Source: Methylophaga marina
Lineage (GTDB): Bacteria > Pseudomonadota > Gammaproteobacteria > Nitrosococcales > Methylophagaceae
Reading direction: 5' to 3'
Assembly (NCBI RefSeq): GCF_030296755.1
Contig: NZ_AP027741.1
Coordinates: 310,001-374,000, forward strand
DNA: 64,000 nucleotides
Shown here: positions 1-9,433 of the stretch, in pieces
Layout of the letters: every line of letters begins with the position of its first letter
Position numbering within the stretch: the first letter of the stretch is position 1
The notes under the pieces: model-generated
Told to the model about the DNA's origin: nothing
Database searches by the model: none
Seen by the model: the letters and a program-made list of their open reading frames with translations, nothing else
Translations under genes and position numbers: made by a program

Positions 1-2
1 AA

Positions 3-536
3 GTAGCCAAATCAAATTATTTCGATAACACACTCTTTGTTTTAGTGGGTGATCATGGTTTTAGCACGCCCAATCAAGTCACTGATATTGATATGCTTAA
101 ATTTCATGTGCCGCTGTTAGTGATTGGTCCAGATGTTGTCAGAAAATATGGTCACACTAACTCAACGGTCGGCGCTCAAGTCGATATTGCACCGACAGTC
201 GCGGGTTTAATGGGTGGAGATACCACTTATAACTGCTGGGGCCGTGATTTATTAAATATTAATGACGCCGGATTTGCTGTCATTAAACCATCAGGCTCAG
301 ATCCAACCACAGCTATCATTGATGATAATAAAGTGCTGGTTAAATCAACAGACAACAATGCAACGTTATATAACTATGAGTTATTACCAAAAGCTTCTGC
401 AAACACGCTTCATGACGCTGTTGACACAGAGAAACTGGAGCATCGTTTAGATGCCTATATTGTATCTGCCACATCGACTTTATTACGAGGTAAAGCCGGT
501 ATAAAAACACCAGATAACCGCGTTGCTGTAAATTGA
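3..536 (+). CDS. LTA synthase/sulfatase-family protein, C-terminal part (partial)
   Basis: The reading frame is already open at the window edge, so only the C-terminal ~177 residues are visible. The segment FVLVGDHGF carries the Asp-His-Gly metal-site motif of the alkaline phosphatase/sulfatase superfamily. It is followed by VPLLVIGPDVV and by VDIAPTVAGLMGG, the 'D-APT' region typical of LTA synthase-like phosphoglycerol transferases. In that family the enzyme sits in the inner membrane with its catalytic domain outside, transferring or hydrolysing phosphoglycerol-type groups. The membrane part lies outside the window. The precise substrate cannot be told from this fragment. Confidence 0.75.
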   Translation, partial: VAKSNYFDNTLFVLVGDHGFSTPNQVTDIDMLKFHVPLLVIGPDVVRKYGHTNSTVGAQVDIAPTVAGLMGGDTTYNCWGRDLLNINDAGFAVIKPSGSDPTTAIIDDNKVLVKSTDNNATLYNYELLPKASANTLHDAVDTEKLEHRLDAYIVSATSTLLRGKAGIKTPDNRVAVN

Positions 537-617
537 TCAGCCTAGCGAATAATTGCCATCCTTTTTATATTTAGTTATGTTGTGCACTAGTTATTTGTAA
601 AGAGGATGAATAACAAT

Positions 618-913
618 ATGAAAATAAAATTCCTGATCATTCCATTGTTGATGACAGCATTTGCTGCTCATGCTGATAGCTCCACAGTCGATGCAGCAGT
701 AGGTGGTGGCATCGGTGGTGCTATAGGCGCTGCTGTGGGTAATGAGGTGGGTGGTCGCGAAGGCGCAATGATTGGTGGTGCTGTAGGTGCAGCCACTGGT
801 GTCGCCGTTAACACTGATGAAGAAGGTCACAGCGAACATCATGACAAACGTCATCATGAAAACCATCAGGGGCATTTCTGCCCGCCTGGCCAAGCAAAAA
901 AGGCAACTGTTAG
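618..913 (+). CDS. Small exported glycine-zipper protein (frame corrected at its C-terminus)
   Basis: A signal peptide (MKIKFLIIPLLMTAFAAHA) precedes a glycine zipper (GGGIGGAIGAAVG, then GGAVGAATGVAV), then a His/Asp-rich stretch. As sequenced the frame runs through the terminator at 921-950 and stops only at 1088, inside the convergent gene. With one more A in the A-run at 896-901 the protein would end ...HFCPPGQAKKGNC and stop at 911-913, just before the terminator. That ending resembles the C-terminus I associate with this small exported family. An upstream ATG at 606 lies too close to the AGAGG at 601-605, so 618 is preferred. Function is unknown; the family is probably envelope-associated. 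Confidence 0.6.
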
Positions 914-920
914 TTATCTG

Positions 921-950
921 AAAAAGCCGTCATCAATGACGGCTTTTTTA
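921..950 (+). terminator. Bidirectional rho-independent terminator
   Basis: GCCGTCA and TGACGGC form a 7-bp stem with a short loop, flanked by A5 on the left and T6 on the right. It can therefore end the gly-zipper gene (plus) and the guanidine operon (minus). Confidence 0.85.
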
Positions 951-956
951 TATCGC

Positions 957-2755
957 TTATTTATTCAGCAAATACTTACGCCAAGATCTGAAAGATGTAA
1001 TGTCGGTCGCCTGCTCAAGGCCATAAGACTCACAGATAAACCCTGTAACCCAGCGTCCATCTTTTACTTCAAGCTTGCCCAAACCTAATGGGGCTGCAAT
1101 GCCTGCCAGAAAAGAGCCTAACGTTGCTGTGGGTAAAGACCAAAGTTCCATTTCAATCTCTGACCCGCTTTCATCACGAACTAATCCAGGTCTTTTGGGC
1201 GGACCACCCGCTAAGGCATAAAGCTTATAGGTGTTAGCTGTTACCGTTTTCTCTAAAAATACGCCGCCCCGCTCTGTCAATTGATAATTGAGTGGTTGTC
1301 CTTGTAAATGCGCTCCACACACAGCGACAGTGATACGATCACCACAGCTTGAGATAGCCGCTGATGAATCTGGGCAGGCAACATCCATCGCACCTAAAGG
1401 CAATCGTAATGTCTGCTGCATCAAATTGGCATAACTTAATAATCGGGCATCACTAAAAGCACGTGAAAATAAGGTCACACCAAACGGTAAACCCGATGAA
1501 ATAAATCCTGTCGGTACCGCTATCGCACTGCAATCGAGCAGGTTCATAAAGTTAGTGTAATGCCCCAGATTACTATTAAGTTTTATCGGGTCAGCCTGTA
1601 CCTGTTCAATGGTATAGGTGGTGCCAGCTGTTGGCGTCAGAATAAAATCATAGCTTTGCAACACGTCTCTTACCTGCTGTCGGCAAGCCTGTAACTTATA
1701 TTCCGCTTTAAATAAGTCATCTGCTCGGGCATCTTCCTGTGTCGCCAGAATATCCTGAATGACTTGCAGCATAGCTTGTCTGTTGACGCCTTCTGTTGCC
1801 ACACGACGCTCCGCCACCCAAGGGCCTTCATAAAGCAGTCTGGCCGCAGTAAAGAATGGTTCGAAATCGATAAAGTGTTTCTCACCACCCAGGCTTTCCA
1901 GATGTTTTACCGCTTGTTCAAACTGCTCAGCATATTCTGCATCACCAAAAAATTCAGCTGATCAGGTTTTGGCACAGCAAAACTAAACGTACTCTCGGCT
2001 AACTGACCGTAGTTACCTTTATTGGTATCCAGATTGGGTCTGGCAAACGCATCATTGGCATCAAACTCAGCGGCGACATTAAATACGGTATTGGCATCAT
2101 CCGTCGTCAAGCTGAAAATAGATACACAATCCAAGCTACGACAGGCTGGCACGACACCATCGGTACTCAATAAACCACGAGTTGGTTTTAAACCAATCAG
2201 ATTATTAAAGGCGGCTGGCACACGTCCTGACCCAGCTGTATCTGTACCTAGTGAAAAGCTGACTAATCCTAATGCCACAGCCACTGCTGAGCCTGAACTT
2301 GAGCCACCAGAAATATAGTCTTTATCAAAACTGTTATGGCATGGTCCCCATTTTTCAGGCGAACGCACGCCCACAAGCCCGGTAGCAAACTGGTCAAGAT
2401 TGGTTTTACCTAGCGGAATCGCTCCGGCATCAATCAATTGCTGTACAACAAAGGCTGATTTATCGGGCGTGTAAGTATAAGCCTCACAGCCCGCCGTGAC
2501 AGGGAACCCAGCCAACTCAATATTATCTTTGATGGCAAAGGGAATCCCAAATAACGGTTTTTCTTCAATACTGCTGTTTTCCAAAGCATCCAGATAAGGC
2601 TGAAGTTGTTCCATACTGAATAACTCGATCCAGATATTGTGATCAAGGTATTGCTGACAACGCTCTAAGGCATTCTCAATAACTTGTTTTGGCGATAAAT
2701 CACCAGTTTGATACGCCTGCTGCAATGCCGCAATGGTCATATTTTGTTGTGACAT
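957..2755 (-). pseudogene. atzF: Allophanate hydrolase, split by a one-base frameshift
   Basis: Last gene of the guanidine operon. Allophanate hydrolase converts allophanate to ammonia and CO2. The N-terminal 270 residues form an amidase-signature domain: Lys in FAIKDNIELAG, the Ser-rich loop GGSSSGSAVAV and the catalytic-Ser region GTDTAGSGRVPA. The remainder, in another frame from about 1946 down to 957, carries the rest of the amidase domain and the C-terminal allophanate hydrolase domain. The frames join if the A-run at 1947-1952 (six) is read as seven, giving ...PDQLNFFGDAEYAEQF and ~599 residues, the usual family length. The start ATG overlaps the carboxylase stop (TAATG). If real, the break would stop the pathway at allophanate; I suspect a sequencing undercall. 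Confidence 0.85.
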
Positions 2756-5700
2756 TATTCAACCTCCAACACTAATAAACGGTCACCCATACCTACTTGT
2801 GATCCTGCTTTTCTGGAAAGTGAAGTCACTTTACCTGCCTGCGGTGCTGTCACCAGAATTTCCATTTTCATCGCTTCTAAAATCATCAAGGTGTCGCCTT
2901 CTTTCACGTCTTGCCCCTCTTCCACTTCGATTTTCCAGATACTGCAATTCAATGGGCTATCCACTGATATCGCATTGTCTGCCAGAGGCAATAAAGCTTC
3001 ATTCACTTCGGCTTGTTGATCACCACTATCAAAATGCAATAAACCATCACGTTTCCAACGTTCTAATTCTTCATTAAAGGCTTTCTGACGCATGCTGGTG
3101 AACGTATCAATTTCAGCTTGATGTTGTTCAATAAAGGCGTTGTAGTCTTTTAAATTGAAGCGTGTTTCTTCAATCTTGAGTTCATAGTTACCATGAATAA
3201 AGTCACGACGAATCTGCATTAACTCATCATGGCTGACTTCATAAAACTGAATTTGATCAAAGAAACGTAATAACCAGGGCTTGGTAAATTCTTTGGTTGT
3301 TTCGTAACGATTCCACATTTGCAGAGTACGTCCGATAAACTGATAACCACCCGGCCCTTCCATGCCATACACACAAAGATACGAGCCACCAATTCCCACT
3401 GAGTTTTCTGCGGTCCAGGTTCTGGCTGGATTGTATTTTGTCGTTACCAGACGGTGTCTTGGATCCATTGGCGTCGCCACCGGCGCACCGAGATACACAT
3501 CACCCAGTCCCATCACTAGATAACTGGCATCAAACACGATCTTCTTCACATCATCTACTGAGTCAAGACCATTGATACGGCGAATAAACTCAATGTTGTC
3601 AGGACACCACGGTGCATTTTCTCTGACTGATTGCATATATTTTTCGCTGGCTAAACGACAAGCTTCGTCATCCCAGGAAATCGGGATATGCACAATACGC
3701 GTGGGTAAATCTAAGTCATCCACATGCTGGATATCTTTCTCTGCCTGTTTTAATACAGTCATTAAGTCATCAAGCGATAACACCATACTGTCATAGTGCA
3801 CCTGCAGCGAACGGATACCTGGCGTCAGCTCTAAAATGCCCGTCACCGCCTGTTCCTGTAACCACAACATTAAGGCATGTACTTTAAACCGCAGATTGAT
3901 ATCTAAGGTTTGCTCACCAAATTCGACTAAGAGATAGTGATCCCCTGCCAGTCTGTAGGTGATATCCATCCCTGATGAAGCATCTTTGCTAATGGCATGA
4001 ACAGGCGTATCTATAACGGCAGGCTCTACGGATACTGATTGTTGACTTAAACCATCAATCGCCTGATTTTGTGCACGCTCTAAGGCATTGGCTGTTTCAA
4101 TCGATACAGGTATAAAGCGAACGGTATCTCCTGCTTTTAACTGGCCCACTTTCCATAAATCAGCGGTAATTACGGTTGCCGGACAAACAAAACCACCCAA
4201 AGAGGGTCCATCTGGCCCAAGAATAATCGGCATATCCCCAGTAAAGTCGATAGACCCAACAGCGTAGGCATTATCGTGAATATTAGAAGGATGCAGACCA
4301 GCTTCGCCGCCATCGGTTCTTGCCCATTCTGGTCTTGGCCCAATCAAACGCACGCCGGTACGACTGGAGTTGTAATGAATTTTCCAGTCTGTGGAAAAGA
4401 ACATCTCGATATCATTATCAGTGAAAAAGTCGGGTGCACCATGTGGCCCGTACACCACATGAATATCCCAATGATGCTCAATTTCAGGCTGTAAAGCAGC
4501 TGCCATCACCGCATTATCAGAGACTTGCTGTTCAGGCAGAATATGTAATACATCCCCTGTTTTTAAGGTACGTCCCACATGTCCACCAAACTGACCTAAA
4601 GTGAACGTAGAACGTGAACCTAAATATTCCGGACATTGAATACCACCAGCCACTGATAGATACGCTCTGGCGCCCGTGCCTTTTACCTGACCTAATTTCA
4701 GCTTATCACCGGCTTGTACTGAAATAACTTGCCATGGTGATTGCGCTTCACCATTTAACTCAATACTCAGTTCAGCGCCAGTCACCACAATACTGGTCGC
4801 TACGTTAAAGCTTAGTTCAGGCCCAGACAAAGTGATTTCCAGACCCGCACAGGACTCATCATTACCTAATAAACGATTACCTAAACGGAATGACAGACTG
4901 TCAAATGGCCCAGACGGCGGTACACCGATATCCCAATAACCAACACGTGCAGGATAATCCTGAATCGTTGTCATAGTGCCTGGTGACAGGACATTGATCG
5001 TCGAAGGCTGATAGACAAAACTATCTAAATAACGCGTGGTGACCGCCGCGTTTAAGAATGCATCATCTTGTAAAATCTGACCGACATAATCGGCATTGGT
5101 CTCAATACCGTAAACCTGTAACTCATCCAGGGCTGCCAGTAGTTTTGTATGAGCTGACTCACGGTTATCAGCATGGCTGATAATTTTGGCTAACATCGGG
5201 TCATAAAAAGGAGAGACTTCGATACCGGCTTTCACCCAATAATCAACACGAATGGCCTCACTCTTTGGCCAGATGACTTCTGTCAGTAAACCTGAAGACG
5301 GCTGAAACTGTTTATGCGGATCTTCAGCATACAATCTCACCTGAATCGCATGGCCTTTAGGTTGAGGTGCTGTAGCAGGTAATTGAGACTCTTTCGCACC
5401 GACCTCGACCATCCAGCGAACCAGATCGACGCCGTAGACTTCTTCCGTGACCCCATGCTCAACTTGCAACCGGGTGTTTACTTCCAGGAAGTAAAACTGT
5501 TGATTATCGGCGTCGTAGACAAATTCCACGGTACCGGCACTGCGATAATGAATGGCAGACATCAGTCTGACGGCGACTTCCTGCATCTCAGCACGCACAT
5601 CATCAGGAATATTAGGTGCTGGCGCTTCTTCAATGACTTTCTGATTACGGCGTTGGCTGGAACAATCTCTATCACCTAAGGCGAGAACATGCCCTTCCCC

Positions 5701-6345
5701 GTCACCAATCACCTGCACTTCGATATGACGGGCACGAGTAATAAATTTCTCAAGAAATACCCCATCATTGGAAAAGTTATTAGCACTGAGGTTTTTAACT
5801 GAGTTAAACGCCTGACGTAATGAAGCTTCATCATCACAACGGTTCATACCGATACCACCGCCACCAGCAGTAGATTTGAGCATGACGGGATAGCCGACAT
5901 CATTGGCTTGGGTTACGGCATCTTCTAAAGAGGTTAATAAGCCTGTGCCTGGTAATAAAGGCACATCGTTCTCTTCTGCCAATGCCCGGGCACTGTGCTT
6001 CAGGCCAAACGACTCCATCTGTTCTGCAGTGGGGCCGAGAAAAACAATATTGTTTTGTTCACATAAACGAGCGAATCCGGGGTTTTCACTCAGAAAACCA
6101 TAACCGGGGTGAATCGCTTCAGCACCAGACTGTTTGGCAATCTCAATAATGCGTTGTTGATTAAGATAAGTCTCACTGGCACGGCCTTCGCCAAGTGAGT
6201 AGCTTTCATCTGCAGCACTGACATGCAATGAGTCTCGATCAGCTTCGGCATATATAGCGACTGCCTGAACATTCATCTCATGCAAAGTGCGAGTAATCCG
6301 TGTCGCGATGGCACCACGGTTAGCAATTAGAACTTTCTTAAACAT
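2755..6345 (-). CDS. Guanidine carboxylase (urea carboxylase-family biotin enzyme)
   Basis: A 1196-residue protein in the order biotin carboxylase (LIANRGAIATRI at the N-terminus, ATP-grasp glycine loop KSTAGGGGIGMNRC), KipA/PxpC-like domain (from about residue 460), KipI-like domain, carboxyltransferase-type linker, and a C-terminal biotinyl domain with EAMKME (biotinylated Lys near residue 1160). Such enzymes carboxylate urea or guanidine with ATP and bicarbonate. The two deiminase-type neighbours and two guanidine riboswitches point to guanidine, giving carboxyguanidine. The start at 6345 is chosen because AGGAA lies about 9 bases upstream and MFKKVLIANRG matches the family N-terminus. The in-frame ATG at 6378 would place the second riboswitch hairpin inside the coding region. 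Confidence 0.88.
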   Translation of the reverse strand: MFKKVLIANRGAIATRITRTLHEMNVQAVAIYAEADRDSLHVSAADESYSLGEGRASETYLNQQRIIEIAKQSGAEAIHPGYGFLSENPGFARLCEQNNIVFLGPTAEQMESFGLKHSARALAEENDVPLLPGTGLLTSLEDAVTQANDVGYPVMLKSTAGGGGIGMNRCDDEASLRQAFNSVKNLSANNFSNDGVFLEKFITRARHIEVQVIGDGEGHVLALGDRDCSSQRRNQKVIEEAPAPNIPDDVRAEMQEVAVRLMSAIHYRSAGTVEFVYDADNQQFYFLEVNTRLQVEHGVTEEVYGVDLVRWMVEVGAKESQLPATAPQPKGHAIQVRLYAEDPHKQFQPSSGLLTEVIWPKSEAIRVDYWVKAGIEVSPFYDPMLAKIISHADNRESAHTKLLAALDELQVYGIETNADYVGQILQDDAFLNAAVTTRYLDSFVYQPSTINVLSPGTMTTIQDYPARVGYWDIGVPPSGPFDSLSFRLGNRLLGNDESCAGLEITLSGPELSFNVATSIVVTGAELSIELNGEAQSPWQVISVQAGDKLKLGQVKGTGARAYLSVAGGIQCPEYLGSRSTFTLGQFGGHVGRTLKTGDVLHILPEQQVSDNAVMAAALQPEIEHHWDIHVVYGPHGAPDFFTDNDIEMFFSTDWKIHYNSSRTGVRLIGPRPEWARTDGGEAGLHPSNIHDNAYAVGSIDFTGDMPIILGPDGPSLGGFVCPATVITADLWKVGQLKAGDTVRFIPVSIETANALERAQNQAIDGLSQQSVSVEPAVIDTPVHAISKDASSGMDITYRLAGDHYLLVEFGEQTLDINLRFKVHALMLWLQEQAVTGILELTPGIRSLQVHYDSMVLSLDDLMTVLKQAEKDIQHVDDLDLPTRIVHIPISWDDEACRLASEKYMQSVRENAPWCPDNIEFIRRINGLDSVDDVKKIVFDASYLVMGLGDVYLGAPVATPMDPRHRLVTTKYNPARTWTAENSVGIGGSYLCVYGMEGPGGYQFIGRTLQMWNRYETTKEFTKPWLLRFFDQIQFYEVSHDELMQIRRDFIHGNYELKIEETRFNLKDYNAFIEQHQAEIDTFTSMRQKAFNEELERWKRDGLLHFDSGDQQAEVNEALLPLADNAISVDSPLNCSIWKIEVEEGQDVKEGDTLMILEAMKMEILVTAPQAGKVTSLSRKAGSQVGMGDRLLVLEVE

Positions 6346-6361
6346 GATGGGTATTCCTAAT

Positions 6362-6408
6362 CTGGGTCGTCCCAGCAAATAATGCGTTGTTTCAGGTCGT
6401 CCCGAAAC
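6362..6408 (-). promoter_or_regulatory. Guanidine-II (mini-ykkC) riboswitch inside the operon
   Basis: On the minus strand, two consecutive hairpins lie between the deiminase gene and the carboxylase gene. The first is GTTTCGGGACGACCTGAAAC (6389-6408) and the second CTGGGACGACCCAG (6362-6375), separated by 13 nt. Both present the same GGGACGACC, that is an ACGA loop closed by G-C pairs. Twin hairpins with ACGR loops just upstream of a Shine-Dalgarno are the definition of mini-ykkC, which binds one guanidinium per hairpin. The carboxylase SD (AGGAA) begins about 5 bases after the second hairpin, so control of translation is likely. I see no terminator here. Confidence 0.85.
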
Positions 6409-6418
6409 ATAATCCGTC

Positions 6419-7057
6419 TTAGCTCCAGATAACCACTTCTACAGGGGTTGGGTTATAAGCGTTACAAGGGTTGTTCAACTGTGGACAGTTAGATATCAGC
6501 ACAATCACATCCATCTTCGCTGTCATTTCTACATATTTACCGGCTTCGGAAATACCATCAGCAAAGGTCAGTTGACCGTCTTCTGTTACAGGAACATTCA
6601 TGAAGAAATTAATGTTATGAGTGATATCACGTTTGCTGACACCAAAATGTTCATTTTCAGCGACCGCCAGCATCCAGCTATCACGGCAGGCATGCATGGT
6701 CTTTTTCTCCAGTGAATAACGCACGGTGTTAGATTCTGTGGCACAGGCACCGCCCAGCGTGTCATGTCGGCCACAGGTGTCTGCTGTAATTTCTAACATA
6801 GGATTGCCAAGATTTGACAACAGGGTTGTTCCTGCAGTGAGATAAACATTACCTTGTTCACGTAACGTATCAATTGCACTGTATCTTTCACTGGGATCAG
6901 CCGCACTGTAAAACAGGGTATCAGCGGCCTGATTACCATGTGAATCAACAATTCGCAGCGTTTCGCCGGCTTTGAGCTCATGCATCCAATAATCGCCTGC
7001 TAACACTTCTTCACGATAGCTGGCTTTTTCAGGGTTTAAATTACTTTCTTTAATCAC
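6419..7057 (-). CDS. Carboxyguanidine deiminase subunit (urea carboxylase-associated, DUF1989 family), smaller subunit
   Basis: A 212-residue DUF1989 protein, formerly 'urea carboxylase-associated protein'. Family hallmarks are [20 protein letters not shown] near the N-terminus, [11 protein letters not shown] in the middle, INFFMNVPV, and a C-terminal Cys-containing segment ([18 protein letters not shown]). With the larger paralogue encoded just upstream (18-bp gap) it should form CgdAB, which deiminates carboxyguanidine to allophanate plus ammonia. Which of the two is CgdA and which CgdB I do not assign. Conserved Cys and His residues fit a metal site. Confidence 0.85.
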   Translation of the reverse strand: MIKESNLNPEKASYREEVLAGDYWMHELKAGETLRIVDSHGNQAADTLFYSAADPSERYSAIDTLREQGNVYLTAGTTLLSNLGNPMLEITADTCGRHDTLGGACATESNTVRYSLEKKTMHACRDSWMLAVAENEHFGVSKRDITHNINFFMNVPVTEDGQLTFADGISEAGKYVEMTAKMDVIVLISNCPQLNNPCNAYNPTPVEVVIWS

Positions 7058-7075
7058 AACAATATTCTTCCCTAA

Positions 7076-7813
7076 TTAATGATGATGACCGCATTGATGG
7101 TAGATACGGTTATTCTCAAAACCACGCTGATTCTCTGCACAGTGATTCACGCATTCGTCATCTTCAGTCACCGGTGCAGATTCTCTTAACTGATAGATAA
7201 CGGGATGTTTGGGGTAGGTTTCAGCGGTATTCATCGGGTGTGGGCAGGTATGGAAGATAACCAGCGTATCCATCTCAAAACGTAAATCGATGAAGTCACC
7301 GGCTTTACTATTGTTTTCAACAAACTGCATATTGCCATCAGCATCGGTTTTGACCTGACTGAACAAATTCAGATTGGCCGCCATATCACGACGGTTCATG
7401 CCGTATTTGGCTAACTCCACCAAAAATGCATGTTCGCCACTTAAGGTCCAGTCATTGCCCGCTTCCTGATAACTTCTATCAGCCCAACGGTTTTTCATTT
7501 TCTCAGTGGAAAGGTTTCCGCCTACAGTATCGTGCCAACCAACGCTGTCATCGATGATAGAGCAAAATACATGTCCCATATCTGAGTACAAACAATGGCC
7601 TTTCGTCAGCTTGAATGTATGTTGACATTTCAAGGTGTCTGGCGCGTTGTAACGCTCCAGCTTATTCATCGGGTTGTAGAAGAGCATACCGACATTCGCA
7701 CCGCCCTCTTTATCAATCAGACGCAGTGTTGTGCCCTTTCTGACTAACATTGACCAATGCGTGCCACCAGGCAATGTATCCTCATAAATCAGATCGTTTT
7801 GTTTCTCGCTCAT
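7076..7813 (-). CDS. Carboxyguanidine deiminase subunit (DUF1989 family), larger subunit
   Basis: A 245-residue paralogue of the next gene. It shares the architecture RKGTTLRLIDKEGGANVGMLFYNP, the central VGWHDTVGGN, LNLFSQV and TCPHPMNTAETYPKHPV. It adds a C-terminal Cys/His-rich tail (ECVNHCAENQ..., QCGHHH) that could bind metal. The stop codon is followed after 18 bases by the second subunit, and the start overlaps the ATPase gene by 4 bases, so it is translationally coupled to the transporter. Role inferred from the family: one half of the CgdAB heteromer acting after guanidine carboxylase. Confidence 0.85.
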   Translation of the reverse strand: MSEKQNDLIYEDTLPGGTHWSMLVRKGTTLRLIDKEGGANVGMLFYNPMNKLERYNAPDTLKCQHTFKLTKGHCLYSDMGHVFCSIIDDSVGWHDTVGGNLSTEKMKNRWADRSYQEAGNDWTLSGEHAFLVELAKYGMNRRDMAANLNLFSQVKTDADGNMQFVENNSKAGDFIDLRFEMDTLVIFHTCPHPMNTAETYPKHPVIYQLRESAPVTEDDECVNHCAENQRGFENNRIYHQCGHHH

Positions 7814-8589
7814 ACTGTTTCCTGCTTTTGTTTCATTGTGTTTGAGATGTCATCCAAAGTGGATTTCCTTGTGTCACCGACGGGAATATCAAAAGTAATG
7901 GATGCCCCGTATCGATTTGGGTTATCTGGGTCTTGACGGTATTTATCGAACACCAATAAGCGAGTGCCCAAATAAAACCCTTCGGTTAAATCATGGGTAA
8001 TCATGAAAATGGTGATACCAGTTTTTTGCCAGATATCTAAAATCAAGGCATGCATGTCTGAACGAATACCAGGGTCAAGCGCCCCAAATGGCTCATCCAG
8101 CAATAACACTTTGGGTTGTTTGATTAAGGCCTGGGCAATCGCTAAGCGTTGCTGCATACCGCCAGATAAAGAAGTGGGATATTGATTGGCGACATGACCA
8201 AGCCCGACAAGTTCTAACATTTCCTGAGCTTGGGCACGGACCTGTCGACGCTTGCTGCCAAAACATCTACCCAATAATTTTGATTGACCAAATTCCACAC
8301 CCAACATGACATTTTCAATTACATTCAAGTGTGGAAAAACAGAGTAACGCTGGAAGACGATGCCACGGTTAGCATCGGGCTCATCACGAATGGGATCACC
8401 ATCCAGTAATAGTTCTCCCCGAGAGGGTTTCTCTGTGCCCAGCAGCATTTTCAGAAAGGTGGTTTTACCACAGCCTGAAGCGCCCACCAGCGTTATAAAC
8501 TCCCCTGCTTTCACTGTCAGGTTGATATTTTCGAGCACGACATTATCGCCGTACTCTTTCCATAACTTTTTCAGTTCAATATTGTTCAT
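7810..8589 (-). CDS. ABC transporter ATP-binding protein (probable guanidine importer)
   Basis: A 259-residue ATPase of the SsuB/TauB type. Walker A is GASGCGKTT (about residues 37-45), the signature LSGGMQQRLAIAQAL and Walker B VLLLDEPFGALD. Overlaps of 4 bases with the permease gene upstream and the deiminase gene downstream indicate tight coupling. Transporters of this composition beside guanidine carboxylase were formerly labelled 'urea ABC transporters'; the riboswitch context argues that guanidine or a close relative is the substrate. Confidence 0.87.
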   Translation of the reverse strand: MNNIELKKLWKEYGDNVVLENINLTVKAGEFITLVGASGCGKTTFLKMLLGTEKPSRGELLLDGDPIRDEPDANRGIVFQRYSVFPHLNVIENVMLGVEFGQSKLLGRCFGSKRRQVRAQAQEMLELVGLGHVANQYPTSLSGGMQQRLAIAQALIKQPKVLLLDEPFGALDPGIRSDMHALILDIWQKTGITIFMITHDLTEGFYLGTRLLVFDKYRQDPDNPNRYGASITFDIPVGDTRKSTLDDISNTMKQKQETV

Positions 8590-9410
8590 TTAGCCCCTCC
8601 CTCAGTTTGTTGCCAGGGGAAGGCATATAAAGACAAACGACGTAACAGATAGTCAGTCAGAAAGGCTAATAAGGTAATCCACAACACATAAGGCAAAATG
8701 ACATCCATCGCCAGATAACGTCTGACCAAAAAGATACGATAGCCAAGTCCTTCTGTAGCCGAGATAGCTTCTGCGGCAATGAGAAACAGCCAAGCCGCAC
8801 CCAGACTCAAACGCACGGCATCAATCAACTTTGGTAAGACCTGAGGCAGCACTACCCGCACAATCAATTGCCAGGTTGAGGCGCCTAGGGTTTGTGCCTT
8901 GATGATGAGTTCTTCAGGTAAGGCCATGACACGTAGCTGCACATCACGAATCAGAAAAGGCGTGATACCCAGTACGATTAAAGTAATTTTAGCGACTTCA
9001 CCTAAACCAAAGATAATAAACAGGATAGGTAGAATGGCTAATGGCGGTACCAGTGATATAACGGTGACAACCGGTGCAAAACTGGCACGAAGTAAAGGGA
9101 TAATGCCAATTAAAATGCCAACGACCAGACTGATAAGTGCACTGATGCCCACACCAATCCCCAGCCGTTGCAAACTTGCCAGCGTATCAGCCCACAGAAG
9201 ATAATCACCGGTACGCTTACTCGGCTCAAACGCCATGGTGTGAATCGCATGACCGAATGCTTCAAATGAAGGCATTAGTTTATCGTTTGGATTCACCGCC
9301 AGGCGTTCATTCGATGCGACCAGATAAACCAGTAAAATCAGGATGAAAGGTAAAGCACCTAATAACCATTTACCGGCTTTACTGGGCTGCTGATTGATAA
9401 GTCGTTTCAT
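8586..9410 (-). CDS. ABC transporter permease (probable guanidine importer)
   Basis: A 274-residue permease of the BPD-transport family: an N-terminal TM helix (LLGALPFILILLVYLVA), an extracytoplasmic loop, then about five TM helices. The EAA-type cytoplasmic loop (ELIIKAQTLGASTWQLIVRVVLPQVLP) docks the ATPase. One permease gene only, so the complex presumably has a homodimeric channel. It starts 24 bases after the binding-protein gene and overlaps the ATPase gene. Confidence 0.87.
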   Translation of the reverse strand: MKRLINQQPSKAGKWLLGALPFILILLVYLVASNERLAVNPNDKLMPSFEAFGHAIHTMAFEPSKRTGDYLLWADTLASLQRLGIGVGISALISLVVGILIGIIPLLRASFAPVVTVISLVPPLAILPILFIIFGLGEVAKITLIVLGITPFLIRDVQLRVMALPEELIIKAQTLGASTWQLIVRVVLPQVLPKLIDAVRLSLGAAWLFLIAAEAISATEGLGYRIFLVRRYLAMDVILPYVLWITLLAFLTDYLLRRLSLYAFPWQQTEGGAK

Positions 9411-9433
9411 AATGATTCTCGGACTGATGACGG

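Noticed and set aside
2755..6345. Urea carboxylase as the name for the biotin enzyme
   Set aside because: Both riboswitches bind guanidine and the DUF1989 pair is the carboxyguanidine deiminase; urea remains a possible secondary substrate.
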